64,000 nucleotides of DNA from Peteryoungia desertarenae (GTDB lineage: Bacteria; Pseudomonadota; Alphaproteobacteria; Rhizobiales; Rhizobiaceae): NCBI RefSeq assembly GCF_005860795.2, contig NZ_CP058350.1:932001-996000 (forward strand). The letters are read 5' to 3'. Positions 43,901-54,112 of this stretch are shown here, piece after piece. The first letter of the stretch is position 1. Every line of letters begins with the position of its first letter. The notes below the pieces were generated by a model, which saw nothing but the letters and a program-made list of their open reading frames with translations, searched no databases and was not told where the DNA came from. The position numbers and the translations under genes are program-made.

Positions 43901-44791
43901 ATGAACTGGATTACAAGTTATGTGCGCCCGCGCATCAATTCCATGCTGGGCCGACGTGATGTTCCAGATAACCTCTGGATCAAGTGCCCGGAAACGGGCG
44001 AGATGGTCTTTCACAAGGATCTCGAAGAAAACAAGTGGGTAATCCCGGCCTCCGGCTATCACATGAAGATGCCGGCAAAGGCGCGTCTTGCTGACCTGTT
44101 CGATGGTGGCCAGTATGAAGCTTTGGTCCAGCCAAAGGTGGCCCAGGATCCGCTGAAGTTCCGCGACTCCAAGAAGTACATCGACCGACTTCGCGACAGC
44201 CGGACCAAGACCGATCAGGAGGATACGATCGTCGCCGGCGTTGGTACCCTGCAAGGTATGAAACTCGTAGCCATTGTTCACGAGTTCAATTTCATGGGTG
44301 GTTCGCTCGGCATTGCCGCAGGCGAAGCGATCGTTAAGGCGTTCGAACGCGCGCTGAAGGAAAAATGCCCTGTGGTCATGTTCCCGGCCTCTGGCGGGGC
44401 GCGTATGCAGGAGGGTATTCTGTCGCTCATGCAGTTGCCGCGCACCACAGTGGTTGTCGACATGCTGAAGGAGGCGGGACTCCCGTATATCGTCGTGCTG
44501 ACAAACCCGACGACGGGCGGCGTCACTGCATCTTATGCAATGCTCGGTGATCTTCACATTGCTGAACCCGGTGCTGAGATTTGCTTTGCAGGCAAGCGCG
44601 TCATCGAGCAAACGATCCGCGAAAAGCTGCCCGAGGGTTTCCAGACGTCGGAATATCTTCTTGAGCATGGTATGATTGACATGGTGGTATCGCGCCATGA
44701 AATTCCGACTACTCTTGCGAGGGTTCTGAAAATCCTGACCAAGGCCCCGGCCAACGACACCGGAATAACCCTCGCTGCTCCGGAAAAGTAG
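43901..44791 (+). CDS. accD: Acetyl-CoA carboxylase carboxyltransferase beta subunit
   Basis: The 296-residue subunit works with AccA to transfer the carboxyl group to acetyl-CoA in fatty-acid synthesis. The crotonase-like core shows [36 protein letters not shown] and [16 protein letters not shown]. The N-terminal zinc ribbon is degenerate: only one Cys ([10 protein letters not shown]) remains where the enterobacterial form has four. It lies 38 bp after trpA and before folC. Confidence 0.95.
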   Translation: MNWITSYVRPRINSMLGRRDVPDNLWIKCPETGEMVFHKDLEENKWVIPASGYHMKMPAKARLADLFDGGQYEALVQPKVAQDPLKFRDSKKYIDRLRDSRTKTDQEDTIVAGVGTLQGMKLVAIVHEFNFMGGSLGIAAGEAIVKAFERALKEKCPVVMFPASGGARMQEGILSLMQLPRTTVVVDMLKEAGLPYIVVLTNPTTGGVTASYAMLGDLHIAEPGAEICFAGKRVIEQTIREKLPEGFQTSEYLLEHGMIDMVVSRHEIPTTLARVLKILTKAPANDTGITLAAPEK

Positions 44792-44804
44792 TCCGCCTGA
44801 TTGA

Positions 44805-44824
44805 TTGGGCGCTGTTGCGCCCTC
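44805..44824 (+). terminator. Hairpin between accD and folC
   Basis: GGGCGC and GCGCCC arms with a TGTT loop lie just after the accD stop. There is no good T run, so termination may be partial and folC may still be read from upstream. Confidence 0.4.
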
Positions 44825-44842
44825 TATCGGCCCGCTATTGGA

Positions 44843-46195
44843 ATGATCAGGATGATAGCCCCAACCGCCAGTTTGGCTGAAGCTGAAATCGACAAGCTGA
44901 TGGGGCTGCATCCGAAAGGGTTTGATCTGTCATTGGACAGGATCAGGCACCTTCTGGAAGTACTCGGCAACCCGCAGGACAGGCTTCCGCCGGTGGTCCA
45001 TATCGCCGGCACCAACGGCAAGGGCTCGGCCACAGCGTTCTGCCGTGCTCTTCTCGAGGCCCAGGGCCTTGCCGTTCATGTGCACACGTCACCCCATCTC
45101 GTCCGTTGGCATGAACGCTACCGCATAGGCGTCCGCGGAGGACCGAGCCAGCTGGTTGATGACGAGAGATTCGCTGATGCATTGCGGCGTGTTGCAGCGG
45201 CCAATGGCGGAGGAATGATCACGGTTTTCGAGATCCTGACAGCCGTCACCTTCCTCCTGTTTTCGGAAGCCCCCGCCGACGCAGTGATCCTCGAAGTGGG
45301 GTTGGGTGGCCGATTTGACGCAACAAACGTGATTGATCGCCCAGCCGTCTGCGTGATCCAGCCCATTTCCCTTGATCATCAGGCCTATCTGGGTGATCGG
45401 GTCGAACTGATCGCCGCCGAAAAAGCTGGGATCATGAAGCGGGCAGCCCCGGTAGTCATCGGCCATCAGGAATTCGACAGTGCACGCGAAGTTCTTGTAT
45501 CCACGGCCGAACGGCTGAATTGCCCGGTCACCGTCTTCGGACAGGATTTCCTCGCCTATGAGGAATTCGGCAGACTGATCTATCAGGACGAGACGGGTCT
45601 GATGGATCTTCCTCTTCCCCGGCTTCCCGGTCGCCATCAATTGGGCAATGCAGCAACGGCAATCCGCGCCGTGAAGGCTGCAGGCTTCACGGTGACTGAC
45701 TCAATCGCCGAGCAGGCTATGTTGAATGTCGAGTGGCCCGGCCGCCTTCAGCGTTTGGCACATGGAAATCTTGTTTCAATCGCGCCGAAGGGCGCAGAAA
45801 TCTGGCTCGATGGCGGCCATAATCCGGGTGCCGGAGAAGTGATAGCCGAAGCCATGGCGGCGATGGAGGAAAGACAGTCACGACCGCTTCATCTGATTAT
45901 CGGCATGATCAATACCAAGGATCCGCTTGGATATTTTCGCGCATTCTCGGGGATCGCTCAGGACGTCTATACGGTGCCGATCGAGGGTTCGGATGTTGGT
46001 CTGGACCCGGTGGCCCTGGCCCTGTCTGCGTCGGACGCCGGATTGACGGCGCGACCTGCGGGGTCTTTGAGCGAAGCATTGCGCTCCATCGCGGAAACCT
46101 ATGCGGAAGATGCAGTCGCCCCCCGGATCATGTTCGGGGGATCGCTCTATCTTGCGGGCAATGTGCTCGCTCAAAACGGGACGATCCCGACATGA
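44843..46195 (+). CDS. folC: Bifunctional folylpolyglutamate synthase / dihydrofolate synthase
   Basis: The 450-residue Mur-ligase-like enzyme adds glutamate to folates. VVHIAGTNGKGSATAFCRALLEAQG is the P-loop block. TSPHLVRWHERYRIG and WLDGGHNPGAGE are FolC signatures. The ATG at 44843 is the most likely start; ATG 44852 and TTG 44801 are alternatives, the latter crossing the hairpin before it. A terminator follows at once. Confidence 0.92.
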   Translation: MIRMIAPTASLAEAEIDKLMGLHPKGFDLSLDRIRHLLEVLGNPQDRLPPVVHIAGTNGKGSATAFCRALLEAQGLAVHVHTSPHLVRWHERYRIGVRGGPSQLVDDERFADALRRVAAANGGGMITVFEILTAVTFLLFSEAPADAVILEVGLGGRFDATNVIDRPAVCVIQPISLDHQAYLGDRVELIAAEKAGIMKRAAPVVIGHQEFDSAREVLVSTAERLNCPVTVFGQDFLAYEEFGRLIYQDETGLMDLPLPRLPGRHQLGNAATAIRAVKAAGFTVTDSIAEQAMLNVEWPGRLQRLAHGNLVSIAPKGAEIWLDGGHNPGAGEVIAEAMAAMEERQSRPLHLIIGMINTKDPLGYFRAFSGIAQDVYTVPIEGSDVGLDPVALALSASDAGLTARPAGSLSEALRSIAETYAEDAVAPRIMFGGSLYLAGNVLAQNGTIPT

Positions 46196-46196
46196 A

Positions 46197-46218
46197 AAAG
46201 CCCGGCGAACCGGGCTTT
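46197..46218. terminator. Bidirectional terminator between folC and trxA
   Basis: AAAGCCCGG / CCGGGCTTT perfect stem with a CGAA loop, just after the folC stop and before the trxA end. Confidence 0.8.
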
Positions 46219-46243
46219 CATCGACTTCAGAAGTCAAAAGAGA

Positions 46244-46564
46244 TCAGGCTGCGCCTGCTATCCAGCTCGACAGCGCAGTCTTCGGTGCGGCACCAACCTT
46301 GATATCGGCAACCTCACCGCCCTTGAAGACAGCCAGTGTCGGGATAGAGCGAACACCGAACTGAGCAGCCAGTTCCGGGTTTTCATCAATGTTCAGCTTG
46401 GCAATCTTCACCTTGCCCGCCAGTTCATTGGAAATCTCTTCGAGGGCTGGCGCAATCATCTTGCAGGGGCCACACCATTCTGCCCAGAAATCAACGACAA
46501 CCGGCTCACCGGCCTTCAGCACTTCTGCTTCGAAATTGGACTTGTCGACTTTCACGGTAGCCAT
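46244..46564 (-). CDS. trxA: Thioredoxin
   Basis: The 106-residue protein has the active site [10 protein letters not shown] near residue 30 and [11 protein letters not shown] with the cis-proline. It is the general thiol reductant of the cytoplasm. The ATG at 46564 follows AAGGAG at a 7-nt spacing, so the longer frame to 46660, which runs into addA, is rejected. It lies downstream of addA in the leftward block. Confidence 0.96.
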   Translation of the reverse strand: MATVKVDKSNFEAEVLKAGEPVVVDFWAEWCGPCKMIAPALEEISNELAGKVKIAKLNIDENPELAAQFGVRSIPTLAVFKGGEVADIKVGAAPKTALSSWIAGAA

Positions 46565-46637
46565 TGGGCTCTCCTTACAGATATTGAATTCCAGATATAT
46601 GTGTGGTGCCGGGCGGGCATTTTCAATGAGTGATATC

Positions 46638-49600
46638 TCACGATGTCTCGAGGTCGGCAAGGGATTGGCACAAGACGGCGTCCGAAAGCGGAATCACGCT
46701 TCCATTCTCTGTGTAGACAAGCATGCAATGAATGGCGCTATCTGGATAAAGAGGTTTCAGGATCTCCCTGTAGATGGCCAGTTGAGCACGATGCGCAAGC
46801 GGCACCTCCGTTTCAGTGGCAGGCACCTGCCGGTTCGTCTTGTAATCCAACACCAGGATCCGCCTGTCGAGTACGGCGAGGCGGTCGATCCGTCCCGATA
46901 CCGCGCGTAACTCTCCGCGAAGGCTCATCGTTCCCATGATGGAGACCTCCGCCTTGCTTTTTGCACCAAAGACATCGGCAAGATCGGGATGGTCGAGAAC
47001 TGACAGTACCGACTCCACCAGACCCTGCCTCTCACCGGCTGACCAGGCACCAGCTGCACGCTCCGCATAGCGTTCGGCAGCCTTGGCCCTGTCCGCTGGA
47101 GGAACGCCTGGCAGGCTTTGCAACATCCGATGGATCAGTCGTCCCCGTTGCAGCGCGATTTCGCCGGATGTCGATCTATCGAACAGGGCCGAAGCGGTAA
47201 CCACTTCGTCCTCATCCTCAATGATCAGACTGCCAGCGCCCGATGGGCTCAAGGGACGGGGCAGGGCCCTGGTAGGTGGCAGAGCCTCCAGTAGCGAAGC
47301 CGGCAAGGTCTGGCACTTTGAAGCACTCTCCGCCCGATCCTCCGCCGGCAAAACCTTCACGGGATCTTCGATCCGCCAGCTCAGGCCGGTCCATGACCCG
47401 TCCGGCCCTGAAAACTCTGCCGGTTTGCAGCGGCTTTCATCCTTGGACAGCGCTGTAGACACCATGCGGTGCCAGATCTCACCCGTATCCTGAACGCCGC
47501 GATAGCCACAAATGACCAACCTGTCAGCGGCTCGCGTCATCGCGACATAAAGCAGCCGGCGATACTCTTCCTCGGTTGCGATCTGTCTGGCTGCCGTATC
47601 CTCTTCAATCACCGAGTTGGAGAGTGCTTTCGATGGTAGCCAGACGGGCAGCGCCAGGCGATCAGGCCTATCATCCAGGAGGCGCAGCTTCGAAAGATGG
47701 CTGTGATTGAAGGCTTTCGAGCCTCCATCCACGAGGAAGACCACCGGCGCCTCAAGACCCTTGGACGCATGCACCGTCATGATGCGCACCTCGTCCCGCT
47801 CCTTGTCCTGCTCACGCTTCACTTCTGGCGCTTCAAGTTCGAGCGTCGAAACAAAGGCCTGGAGACCTGGCAGACTGGCAGTTTCGAAGGACAGGGCAAA
47901 GGTCAGGAACTCATCGAGAATATCGCTGACTTCGCCTCCAAGCCGCGCAAGATAGGCCTTGCGCCCGCCATGAACGCCAAGCACCCGGGCATAGAAGTCA
48001 TGTGCCGAGTAACGCGCAGCCATGCTCAGAAAAAGCTCAAGCGTCTGGACGGTCTTGGTCCAGTTCGAGCCCGACTTGTCCTTCATGTTTTGCAGTCGTA
48101 CCCAGAGCGATTCGTCCCGCTTTCTATAGGCGGCGAGTTCAAAAAGCTGATCTTCAGAGTGATTGAACAGGGGGCTTTTCAGGAGAGCCGCAAGTGAGAG
48201 ATCATCCGCTGGCAACAGGACGAAACGCCCGAGTGCGAGCAGGTCCTGCACGGCAATATGGGATGTCAGCTTCAGGCGGTCGGCCCCGGCGACCGGGATA
48301 TTGCCGTTGCGCTTCAAGGCCCGCGTCAGAGCGTTGACGAAACTGTCGCGCTTGCGGACCAGAACCAGAATGTCACCCGGCCGGATCGGGCGCTCCTTGC
48401 CGTCTTCGATAACGGTCTCGCGACCGATCATTTCGCCGATTCGGTAAGCCATCCGTCGCGCGAGGATGGCAGAAGGTGCGCTTTCCGGAGTCGAATCGAA
48501 GGGCGCTGTCCAGTCCTCGTCGCGCACCTGTTTCTCGGCGATGATCAGATCCCAGACGTCGACCGTACCGGGATGGCCTGTCCGGTTCGACATGTGCTCG
48601 ATTTGATCGCCCGAAGGGCTAAGCCCCCTGGCATTATCGGGAACGCTGAAAACCTGGTCCACCGCAGAGAGCACTGTGGCCGTAGATCTGAAGGACAATG
48701 GCAGCCGGATGCTGCTGAACAACTGTCCGCCCTGGGCAACCGCCTTGGCGGTTTCCCCAGCCTCCAGCGAAAAGCGCTCGGGTCTTGCCCCCTGAAAGGA
48801 GTAGATCGACTGCTTCTCATCCCCGACCGCAAAGAAGGTCCGCAAACTGTCCCTTGCGCCTTCGCCGACAAAGAAATCCTCGCGCAGCGAACGGATCACC
48901 GACCATTGGACCGGACTGGTATCTTGCGCCTCATCCACAAGGATGTGGTCAATGCCCTGATCCAGCTTGTAATGCACCCAGGCACCGACATCGGCGCGCA
49001 TGAGAAGATCAGCGGTCCGGGCAATCAGATCCTCGAAATCGAGCTGCGACCGGCGCTTCTTCAGGGCTTCGTAGTCTTCATCCAATCGCGTGGCGAGGAC
49101 GAGAGCGGTACGTGTGGCCTTATACATCCGGAAGATCCGCAGCCGGTCCCGAATGATGACAAAGTGGTCACGGGCCGCAATTACAGCGTCCTTGAGTGCC
49201 GGCGCAACCTTGGTCATGGCCGCTGCAATCAGGGTGCTGTCTGCTTTCGGAGCCTCGGACGCCGTCAGGAAAGCCGTTTCCAGATGTCGGAATCGCAGGA
49301 GCGGGTTCTCTTCGGCATTTGCCAGTGCAAGGGCATCGGCTATGGCGCGAACCTTTTCGCCTGCCTTCTCCGCCGCTAGCTCGATATACTGTGTCAGTTC
49401 AGAGCCTGCGAGACCTGCCATAGGCCAGCCGGAAGCCGCGATGCTCTCTTCGGTCTCTTCCTCACTAAGCGACAGGCGTTTGCGCAGCACCTGTTCCATC
49501 CCGCCTTGACGTTCGGCAGCCGCTCGAAACCGGCGTATCGCCAGCCGATTGGCCACGATATCGGACAAAAGCACTTCGAGCCCCGTGTCGTCCGCAATCG

Positions 49601-50192
49601 ACAGCACCTCGGCAAAGGCTTCCGCGAGTTCTTCATTGTCCTCGGACGATGTTGCCGTCAGCAGCGAGCGGCGTGCTTCTGCCAGCACGGCTGTCGCGGC
49701 CCGATCATCGAGAACAGAGAAATGGCCGGCGACATTGGCCTCCAGCGGAAACTGGTGCAGCAGCGCTTCGCAAAACGCGTGGATTGTCTGGATCTTTAAT
49801 CCGCCTGGCGTTTCCAGGGCGCGCGCAAACAGTCTTCGTGCTTTCGCCAGCGTCTCTCGATCGGGCTCTATGCGCTCAATCTGATAGATGCGCTTTGCCA
49901 GCTCCTCGTCCGTCAGCGTCACCCAGGCTGCCAGCCGGTCAAAGACGCGGTTCGACATTTCTGATGCGGCAGCCTTCGTATAGGTCAGGCACAGAATCGA
50001 GGAGGGGCGCGCACCCGCCAGAAGTAGCCGGATGACTCGTTGTGTGAGCACATGGGTCTTGCCGGAACCCGCATTGGCCGACACCCAGGCCGAGCGTTCG
50101 GGATGCGATGCCGTTGATTGCTGCAAGGTCGTCCAGTCAAGCCATTGAGACGAATTGGAGCCGGGGGAGGGTGACGTGACCTCAGTCGTCAT
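46638..50192 (-). CDS. addA: Double-strand break repair helicase-nuclease AddA
   Basis: The 1184-residue protein is a UvrD-like helicase with a C-terminal nuclease. Motif I is [20 protein letters not shown], motif II is [15 protein letters not shown], and [19 protein letters not shown] and [15 protein letters not shown] are motifs V and [17 protein letters not shown] near the C-terminus is the RecB-type nuclease motif. The ATG at 50192 overlaps the addB end by 11 nt, which supports this start. AddAB is the alphaproteobacterial counterpart of RecBCD. Confidence 0.96.
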   Translation of the reverse strand: MTTEVTSPSPGSNSSQWLDWTTLQQSTASHPERSAWVSANAGSGKTHVLTQRVIRLLLAGARPSSILCLTYTKAAASEMSNRVFDRLAAWVTLTDEELAKRIYQIERIEPDRETLAKARRLFARALETPGGLKIQTIHAFCEALLHQFPLEANVAGHFSVLDDRAATAVLAEARRSLLTATSSEDNEELAEAFAEVLSIADDTGLEVLLSDIVANRLAIRRFRAAAERQGGMEQVLRKRLSLSEEETEESIAASGWPMAGLAGSELTQYIELAAEKAGEKVRAIADALALANAEENPLLRFRHLETAFLTASEAPKADSTLIAAAMTKVAPALKDAVIAARDHFVIIRDRLRIFRMYKATRTALVLATRLDEDYEALKKRRSQLDFEDLIARTADLLMRADVGAWVHYKLDQGIDHILVDEAQDTSPVQWSVIRSLREDFFVGEGARDSLRTFFAVGDEKQSIYSFQGARPERFSLEAGETAKAVAQGGQLFSSIRLPLSFRSTATVLSAVDQVFSVPDNARGLSPSGDQIEHMSNRTGHPGTVDVWDLIIAEKQVRDEDWTAPFDSTPESAPSAILARRMAYRIGEMIGRETVIEDGKERPIRPGDILVLVRKRDSFVNALTRALKRNGNIPVAGADRLKLTSHIAVQDLLALGRFVLLPADDLSLAALLKSPLFNHSEDQLFELAAYRKRDESLWVRLQNMKDKSGSNWTKTVQTLELFLSMAARYSAHDFYARVLGVHGGRKAYLARLGGEVSDILDEFLTFALSFETASLPGLQAFVSTLELEAPEVKREQDKERDEVRIMTVHASKGLEAPVVFLVDGGSKAFNHSHLSKLRLLDDRPDRLALPVWLPSKALSNSVIEEDTAARQIATEEEYRRLLYVAMTRAADRLVICGYRGVQDTGEIWHRMVSTALSKDESRCKPAEFSGPDGSWTGLSWRIEDPVKVLPAEDRAESASKCQTLPASLLEALPPTRALPRPLSPSGAGSLIIEDEDEVVTASALFDRSTSGEIALQRGRLIHRMLQSLPGVPPADRAKAAERYAERAAGAWSAGERQGLVESVLSVLDHPDLADVFGAKSKAEVSIMGTMSLRGELRAVSGRIDRLAVLDRRILVLDYKTNRQVPATETEVPLAHRAQLAIYREILKPLYPDSAIHCMLVYTENGSVIPLSDAVLCQSLADLETS

Positions 50193-53100
50193 GGCCGACC
50201 TCCTCGATATCTGCGGTCGACCATTCGGCAACACGCGCCAGATGGTCGTATTCGCCACCATAGTCCTGCTGCTGGAAAGGCATCAGCCTCGACACATACC
50301 CTCTTTGACCGCTGTGGAGCGACTGGACGAATTTTGCCAGTTCCTCGATGGCCTGTGTTGCGAGATCGAGTGCCGATTTCTTGTTGTCACCGCGTCCGGT
50401 CAGCTCATTGTTGACCGTATCGGGCGAGAAGCGATCCAGCGGCCTGAGACGCACATAGATCAGATTGAGTGGTGTCATCGGATCGAGTTCGCGAAAACCA
50501 CCCTGCTGGAGTACGGCTGCTTCGAGGGCCAGTTGAGGGTCAAGCAAAACGCGCGCCTGCTGGACGCTCGGCGCAAGCCCTGTCTTGTAGTCGATGATAT
50601 CGGCATAGCCACCGGCGCGTATGTCGATCCGGTCGGCAACACCTGTGAGCGTCAGTCCGATCAGCGCAATCTCCGCCCGGGCCGGTACCTCGGTGTGGGA
50701 CTTCAGGATTTCTGGCCTGCGTTGTCTTTCCCATCGGATGAAGGCGTCGGCAACGCCGTAGAACCTTTGCCGCCAGATGATCTCAACATGGAGAGGCAAT
50801 TCCTCCCGCAGGAATTCCTCGTCTGCAATCACACACATCCGGTGTACGGCATCCGCCAGCAGCGGATCATGGCCCTCGCGAACGAAGCGTTCGACGATCC
50901 TGTGATAGAGCGTACCACGTTCCGCTGCCCCCGGATCCTGGTTGAACATGTCGACCGGATCGAGCCTGAGGATCCGCCTCGCATAGGTCGCATACGGATC
51001 GCGCCGGAAGCGGCTGACTTCGCTGAAGGAGAAGGAGCGAGGTTGCAGTTCGACCGGCGGCTTTGGGGCAGGCCGTTGCGCTGCCGGTTGGCTATCACCC
51101 TCATCCAGCAATTCGGCATAGTCGCGGTAAACCTCGCCGCGTGCCCGCATCTGCTTCTCGACCTCCGGTCCGATCAGGGCCGTCAGCCTCTGGAGCCAGC
51201 GGGATGCAACGGTCGGCGCCGATCCCTGTCGAAGGGACCGTGAATAGATCAGCCTGCGCGTGCCACAGGCCATCTCGAAGTCATGGGCAACCTGGCCGAT
51301 CCGCCGTTCTGGCGGCTCAAGACCGATTTCGGTCTTCATCATCCGTGACAGGAACGGATTATTGGTCGTCTGGCTCGGCCACGAGCCTTCATTCATCCCG
51401 GCCAGGACCAAGCTATCCATATGCTGGAGGCGAGCCTCAAGTGTACCGAAAATGAAGACGCGCGGGTGCCGCATGGCCTTCGGCTTGACGGCCTGACCGG
51501 CCATGAGAGCCGCAAGGATGTCGATCCATTCTGGCCCGTCCGCCTCGATCTGGCCGTCGGTGGCTATAACCTCGCCGAGAAGTTCCGCCAGCTTTTCGCC
51601 GCCCGGCTGACCCCAAAGCTCCGAAAGATCCCCGGTACTGTCTCCCGCAATCGCTTCCAGCGCCTTTCCGGTCCGCGTCGCCCAGTCCTTGAGCGTCAGC
51701 CGGTTGGACAGGATCCGGCCATCGCTGTGTCGCACCAGAACGCCAACCAGTGGTTCGAGCGCCCGGCTCACCGCACGAGCAAGAAGCCTGGCATCGGCCA
51801 AAACCTCTTCCCCGAATGACTGGCGCCACTGTGGCGGGTGACGATCACTGGCATGGGCAATCAGTGCCCGGTCAAGCATCGCCTCAAGATTGCCGAGGTC
51901 GATACCTTCCGTGCTGCCGCGAAGAGCGAAGGTTTCAAGCGCTACCGCCGCTGCCTTGGCGCGAGCAGGCGCAAGTCCGAAAAGAGCCAGCGGATGTTTT
52001 ATCAGTGAAACGGCTGCGACCGGATCACCGGGCCTCAGACAGGCCTCGACAAGGGTCTGGCAAAGGATCGCCTGCTGTGTGCTTGTCAGCGGCGTACCGG
52101 CCGAGTCATCCGCATCGATCCCGAAGCGTGCCAGCTCCGCCATGATCCTTCGGGCAAGCGCGCGGTCCGGTGTAATTACCCCTACAAGGCTCTCACCCTC
52201 CTCTCCCTTGTCCTCAAGCGCCAGCCGTAGGGCAATCGCAATAGCAACCGCTTCTTGTCGCTCATTTGCGGTCTCGATCAGCGCCACATCGGCAAAGGCA
52301 CGTTCGATACGTGCGGTGCCGAAGCTCTCCCGCCACTCCCGCCAGCTATCGGTCGCTTCGGCAGGAGCCATGGCACGAGAAATGATTTCCGATCGGTCCC
52401 CAAGGTCAGGGGCCACCATTTGCAGCGTTTGCACATCCTCTCGGGTGATCTTGAGATCCCTCAAAAGATGGGCAAGCCCATATTGCGGATGTCCTCTGAC
52501 TGCCGGGTCCGGCTGCAGTGGCCGCGTTGTTCGATCATCGAGCTTCTGCCAATCGGCTTCCGGCATCGACAGATCAAGGCCCGGCAGAACAACGACGCCC
52601 TCCTTGCATTCTGCAATTGCGCAAATCAAATCTGCCGCAGCAGGAATCGATCCGGTCGAGCCGGCAACGATGACCGGGCCACGCACGCCATGGGTCCGGA
52701 TCCGCTCGGCCTCAGCCCGCAGGACCGCATCACGATGTCGGGCAGGCGATGAGCGTGCCAGTTCTTCCAGCCGGGCTGGCCAGAAGGCTGTTGCAATTTT
52801 TAAAAATTCGGTCGTCAGCTTCCACCACGAGGCAAAATCCTGCGCGGGAAGATCTTCAAGCTTTTTCCAGTCTGCACCTTCTGTCTCGGCGGCTTCGATT
52901 AGTTCCGTCAGTGCCTTTGCCAGCCAGACGGCGTCCGCCGGACTGGCGGGTGCCACGAGCGGCGTATCGAAATGGATGGAGCGAACGATGTCAGGAAGCG
53001 TATTGCGCCACGCCAGTATCAGTCGTGCCAGTTCCAGGAGCATGACCGTTCCGCTCACCGGCGGAGCAAGATCCATGAGGGAAGGGGATGCTTCCTCCAT

Positions 53101-53373
53101 GAAGCCGCTATCCTCATCGGTTTCACCCAGAGGGTGGATCTGCGGCAGGATCGCCGATTGTCCCCCCAGAAGGTCGACGAACTCCGAACGCAGGACACGG
53201 GCTGCACGACGCGTCGGTACGAGAATGGTTACATGGGCAAGCGAAAGCGGATCTGACGGATCATAGCGAAACCCGGGCGCAAGCCGGCCTTCCAGCAGTG
53301 ATGTAGCCAGAACCTTGAGAAACCGCAGGCCGGGTGGAATTGTCAGGACTCTTGGGGTGCCGGCGATCCCCAT
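50182..53373 (-). CDS. addB: Double-strand break repair subunit AddB
   Basis: The 1063-residue partner of AddA has an inactivated helicase-like region and a C-terminal nuclease. ILVPTRRAARVLRSEFVDLLGG marks the N-terminal fold; no intact Walker A is seen, as in other alphaproteobacterial AddB. GVADRIDIRAGGYADIIDYKTG is the RecB-type nuclease motif. The ATG at 53373 shares one base with the TAA of murU (TAATG), showing tight coupling. Confidence 0.94.
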   Translation of the reverse strand: MGIAGTPRVLTIPPGLRFLKVLATSLLEGRLAPGFRYDPSDPLSLAHVTILVPTRRAARVLRSEFVDLLGGQSAILPQIHPLGETDEDSGFMEEASPSLMDLAPPVSGTVMLLELARLILAWRNTLPDIVRSIHFDTPLVAPASPADAVWLAKALTELIEAAETEGADWKKLEDLPAQDFASWWKLTTEFLKIATAFWPARLEELARSSPARHRDAVLRAEAERIRTHGVRGPVIVAGSTGSIPAAADLICAIAECKEGVVVLPGLDLSMPEADWQKLDDRTTRPLQPDPAVRGHPQYGLAHLLRDLKITREDVQTLQMVAPDLGDRSEIISRAMAPAEATDSWREWRESFGTARIERAFADVALIETANERQEAVAIAIALRLALEDKGEEGESLVGVITPDRALARRIMAELARFGIDADDSAGTPLTSTQQAILCQTLVEACLRPGDPVAAVSLIKHPLALFGLAPARAKAAAVALETFALRGSTEGIDLGNLEAMLDRALIAHASDRHPPQWRQSFGEEVLADARLLARAVSRALEPLVGVLVRHSDGRILSNRLTLKDWATRTGKALEAIAGDSTGDLSELWGQPGGEKLAELLGEVIATDGQIEADGPEWIDILAALMAGQAVKPKAMRHPRVFIFGTLEARLQHMDSLVLAGMNEGSWPSQTTNNPFLSRMMKTEIGLEPPERRIGQVAHDFEMACGTRRLIYSRSLRQGSAPTVASRWLQRLTALIGPEVEKQMRARGEVYRDYAELLDEGDSQPAAQRPAPKPPVELQPRSFSFSEVSRFRRDPYATYARRILRLDPVDMFNQDPGAAERGTLYHRIVERFVREGHDPLLADAVHRMCVIADEEFLREELPLHVEIIWRQRFYGVADAFIRWERQRRPEILKSHTEVPARAEIALIGLTLTGVADRIDIRAGGYADIIDYKTGLAPSVQQARVLLDPQLALEAAVLQQGGFRELDPMTPLNLIYVRLRPLDRFSPDTVNNELTGRGDNKKSALDLATQAIEELAKFVQSLHSGQRGYVSRLMPFQQQDYGGEYDHLARVAEWSTADIEEVGHDD

Positions 53374-54107
53374 TACTTTTCGACCATTGCGAAATCGGCG
53401 AGGACCTCTTCTGCTTCGCCAATCGCCTCGGGCGTACCAACCGTTATCCAATGCCCCGTCAGTCTTTGTCCGTAAAGCCGCCCTGCAGCGATGGCCTTGT
53501 CGAAATAGATGTTGAGATTGAAGGCATCTGCCGGCGCGTCGTCCAGCAGTTGATGGGGTAGAATAAGGGCTCCGGCATAAACCACAGGGTCTGACATCCC
53601 ATCACGAAAGCGCTGAAGGTTTCCTCTGCTGCCGATTGAGAAATCCATCTTGCCATTATGCCCTGTCATGCGCTGCGGATCGACGCAGAGCATGGCAATA
53701 TCCATCCGCTCCGGATCGAAGAAGTCTGCAAGGCGTGAGAGATTGCTGGCCTGGCCCGGCGGCTCTCCCACCCAGAAAAGATCGGCATTCATGACGTAAA
53801 GGGGCTCACGCCTCAGAAAGCGAAGGCCTTGTTTCAGGCCACCACCGGAATTTAAAAGCCCGTCCCGCTCATCGGAGATCGTAATCTGCATCCGGTCGAA
53901 GCGGGAAAGATGGGCCTCCATCTGGTCGGCATGATGATGCACGTTCACGACCGCATGGGTGACACCCGCATCCGCCAAAGCGTCCAGCGCATAGTCAATC
54001 ATCGCCCTGCCGCCGATCTTCACCAGCGGTTTCGGCGTGGTATCGGTAATCGGGCGCAGGCGTGTGCCAAGGCCTGCGGCAAGTATCATGGCTTGGCGAA
54101 TGGTCAT
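53373..54107 (-). CDS. murU: N-acetylmuramate-1-phosphate uridylyltransferase (MurU-like)
   Basis: The 244-residue nucleotidyltransferase begins AMILAAGLGTRLRPITDTTPKPLVKIGGRAMIDYALDALADAG, the sugar-nucleotide loop with the catalytic Arg and Lys. YVMNADLFWVG supplies the metal-binding Asp. Next to an AmgK-type kinase it probably makes UDP-MurNAc from MurNAc-1-phosphate in peptidoglycan recycling, as in Pseudomonas. The ATG at 54107 is used; the frame runs on to 54272 inside the kinase gene. Confidence 0.85.
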   Translation of the reverse strand: MTIRQAMILAAGLGTRLRPITDTTPKPLVKIGGRAMIDYALDALADAGVTHAVVNVHHHADQMEAHLSRFDRMQITISDERDGLLNSGGGLKQGLRFLRREPLYVMNADLFWVGEPPGQASNLSRLADFFDPERMDIAMLCVDPQRMTGHNGKMDFSIGSRGNLQRFRDGMSDPVVYAGALILPHQLLDDAPADAFNLNIYFDKAIAAGRLYGQRLTGHWITVGTPEAIGEAEEVLADFAMVEK

Positions 54108-54112
54108 GCGGC

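Noticed and set aside
51890..53266. 458-codon Ser/Arg-rich plus-strand open frame inside addB
   Set aside because: Low-complexity translation opposite a real gene; GC-rich codon structure explains the open frame.
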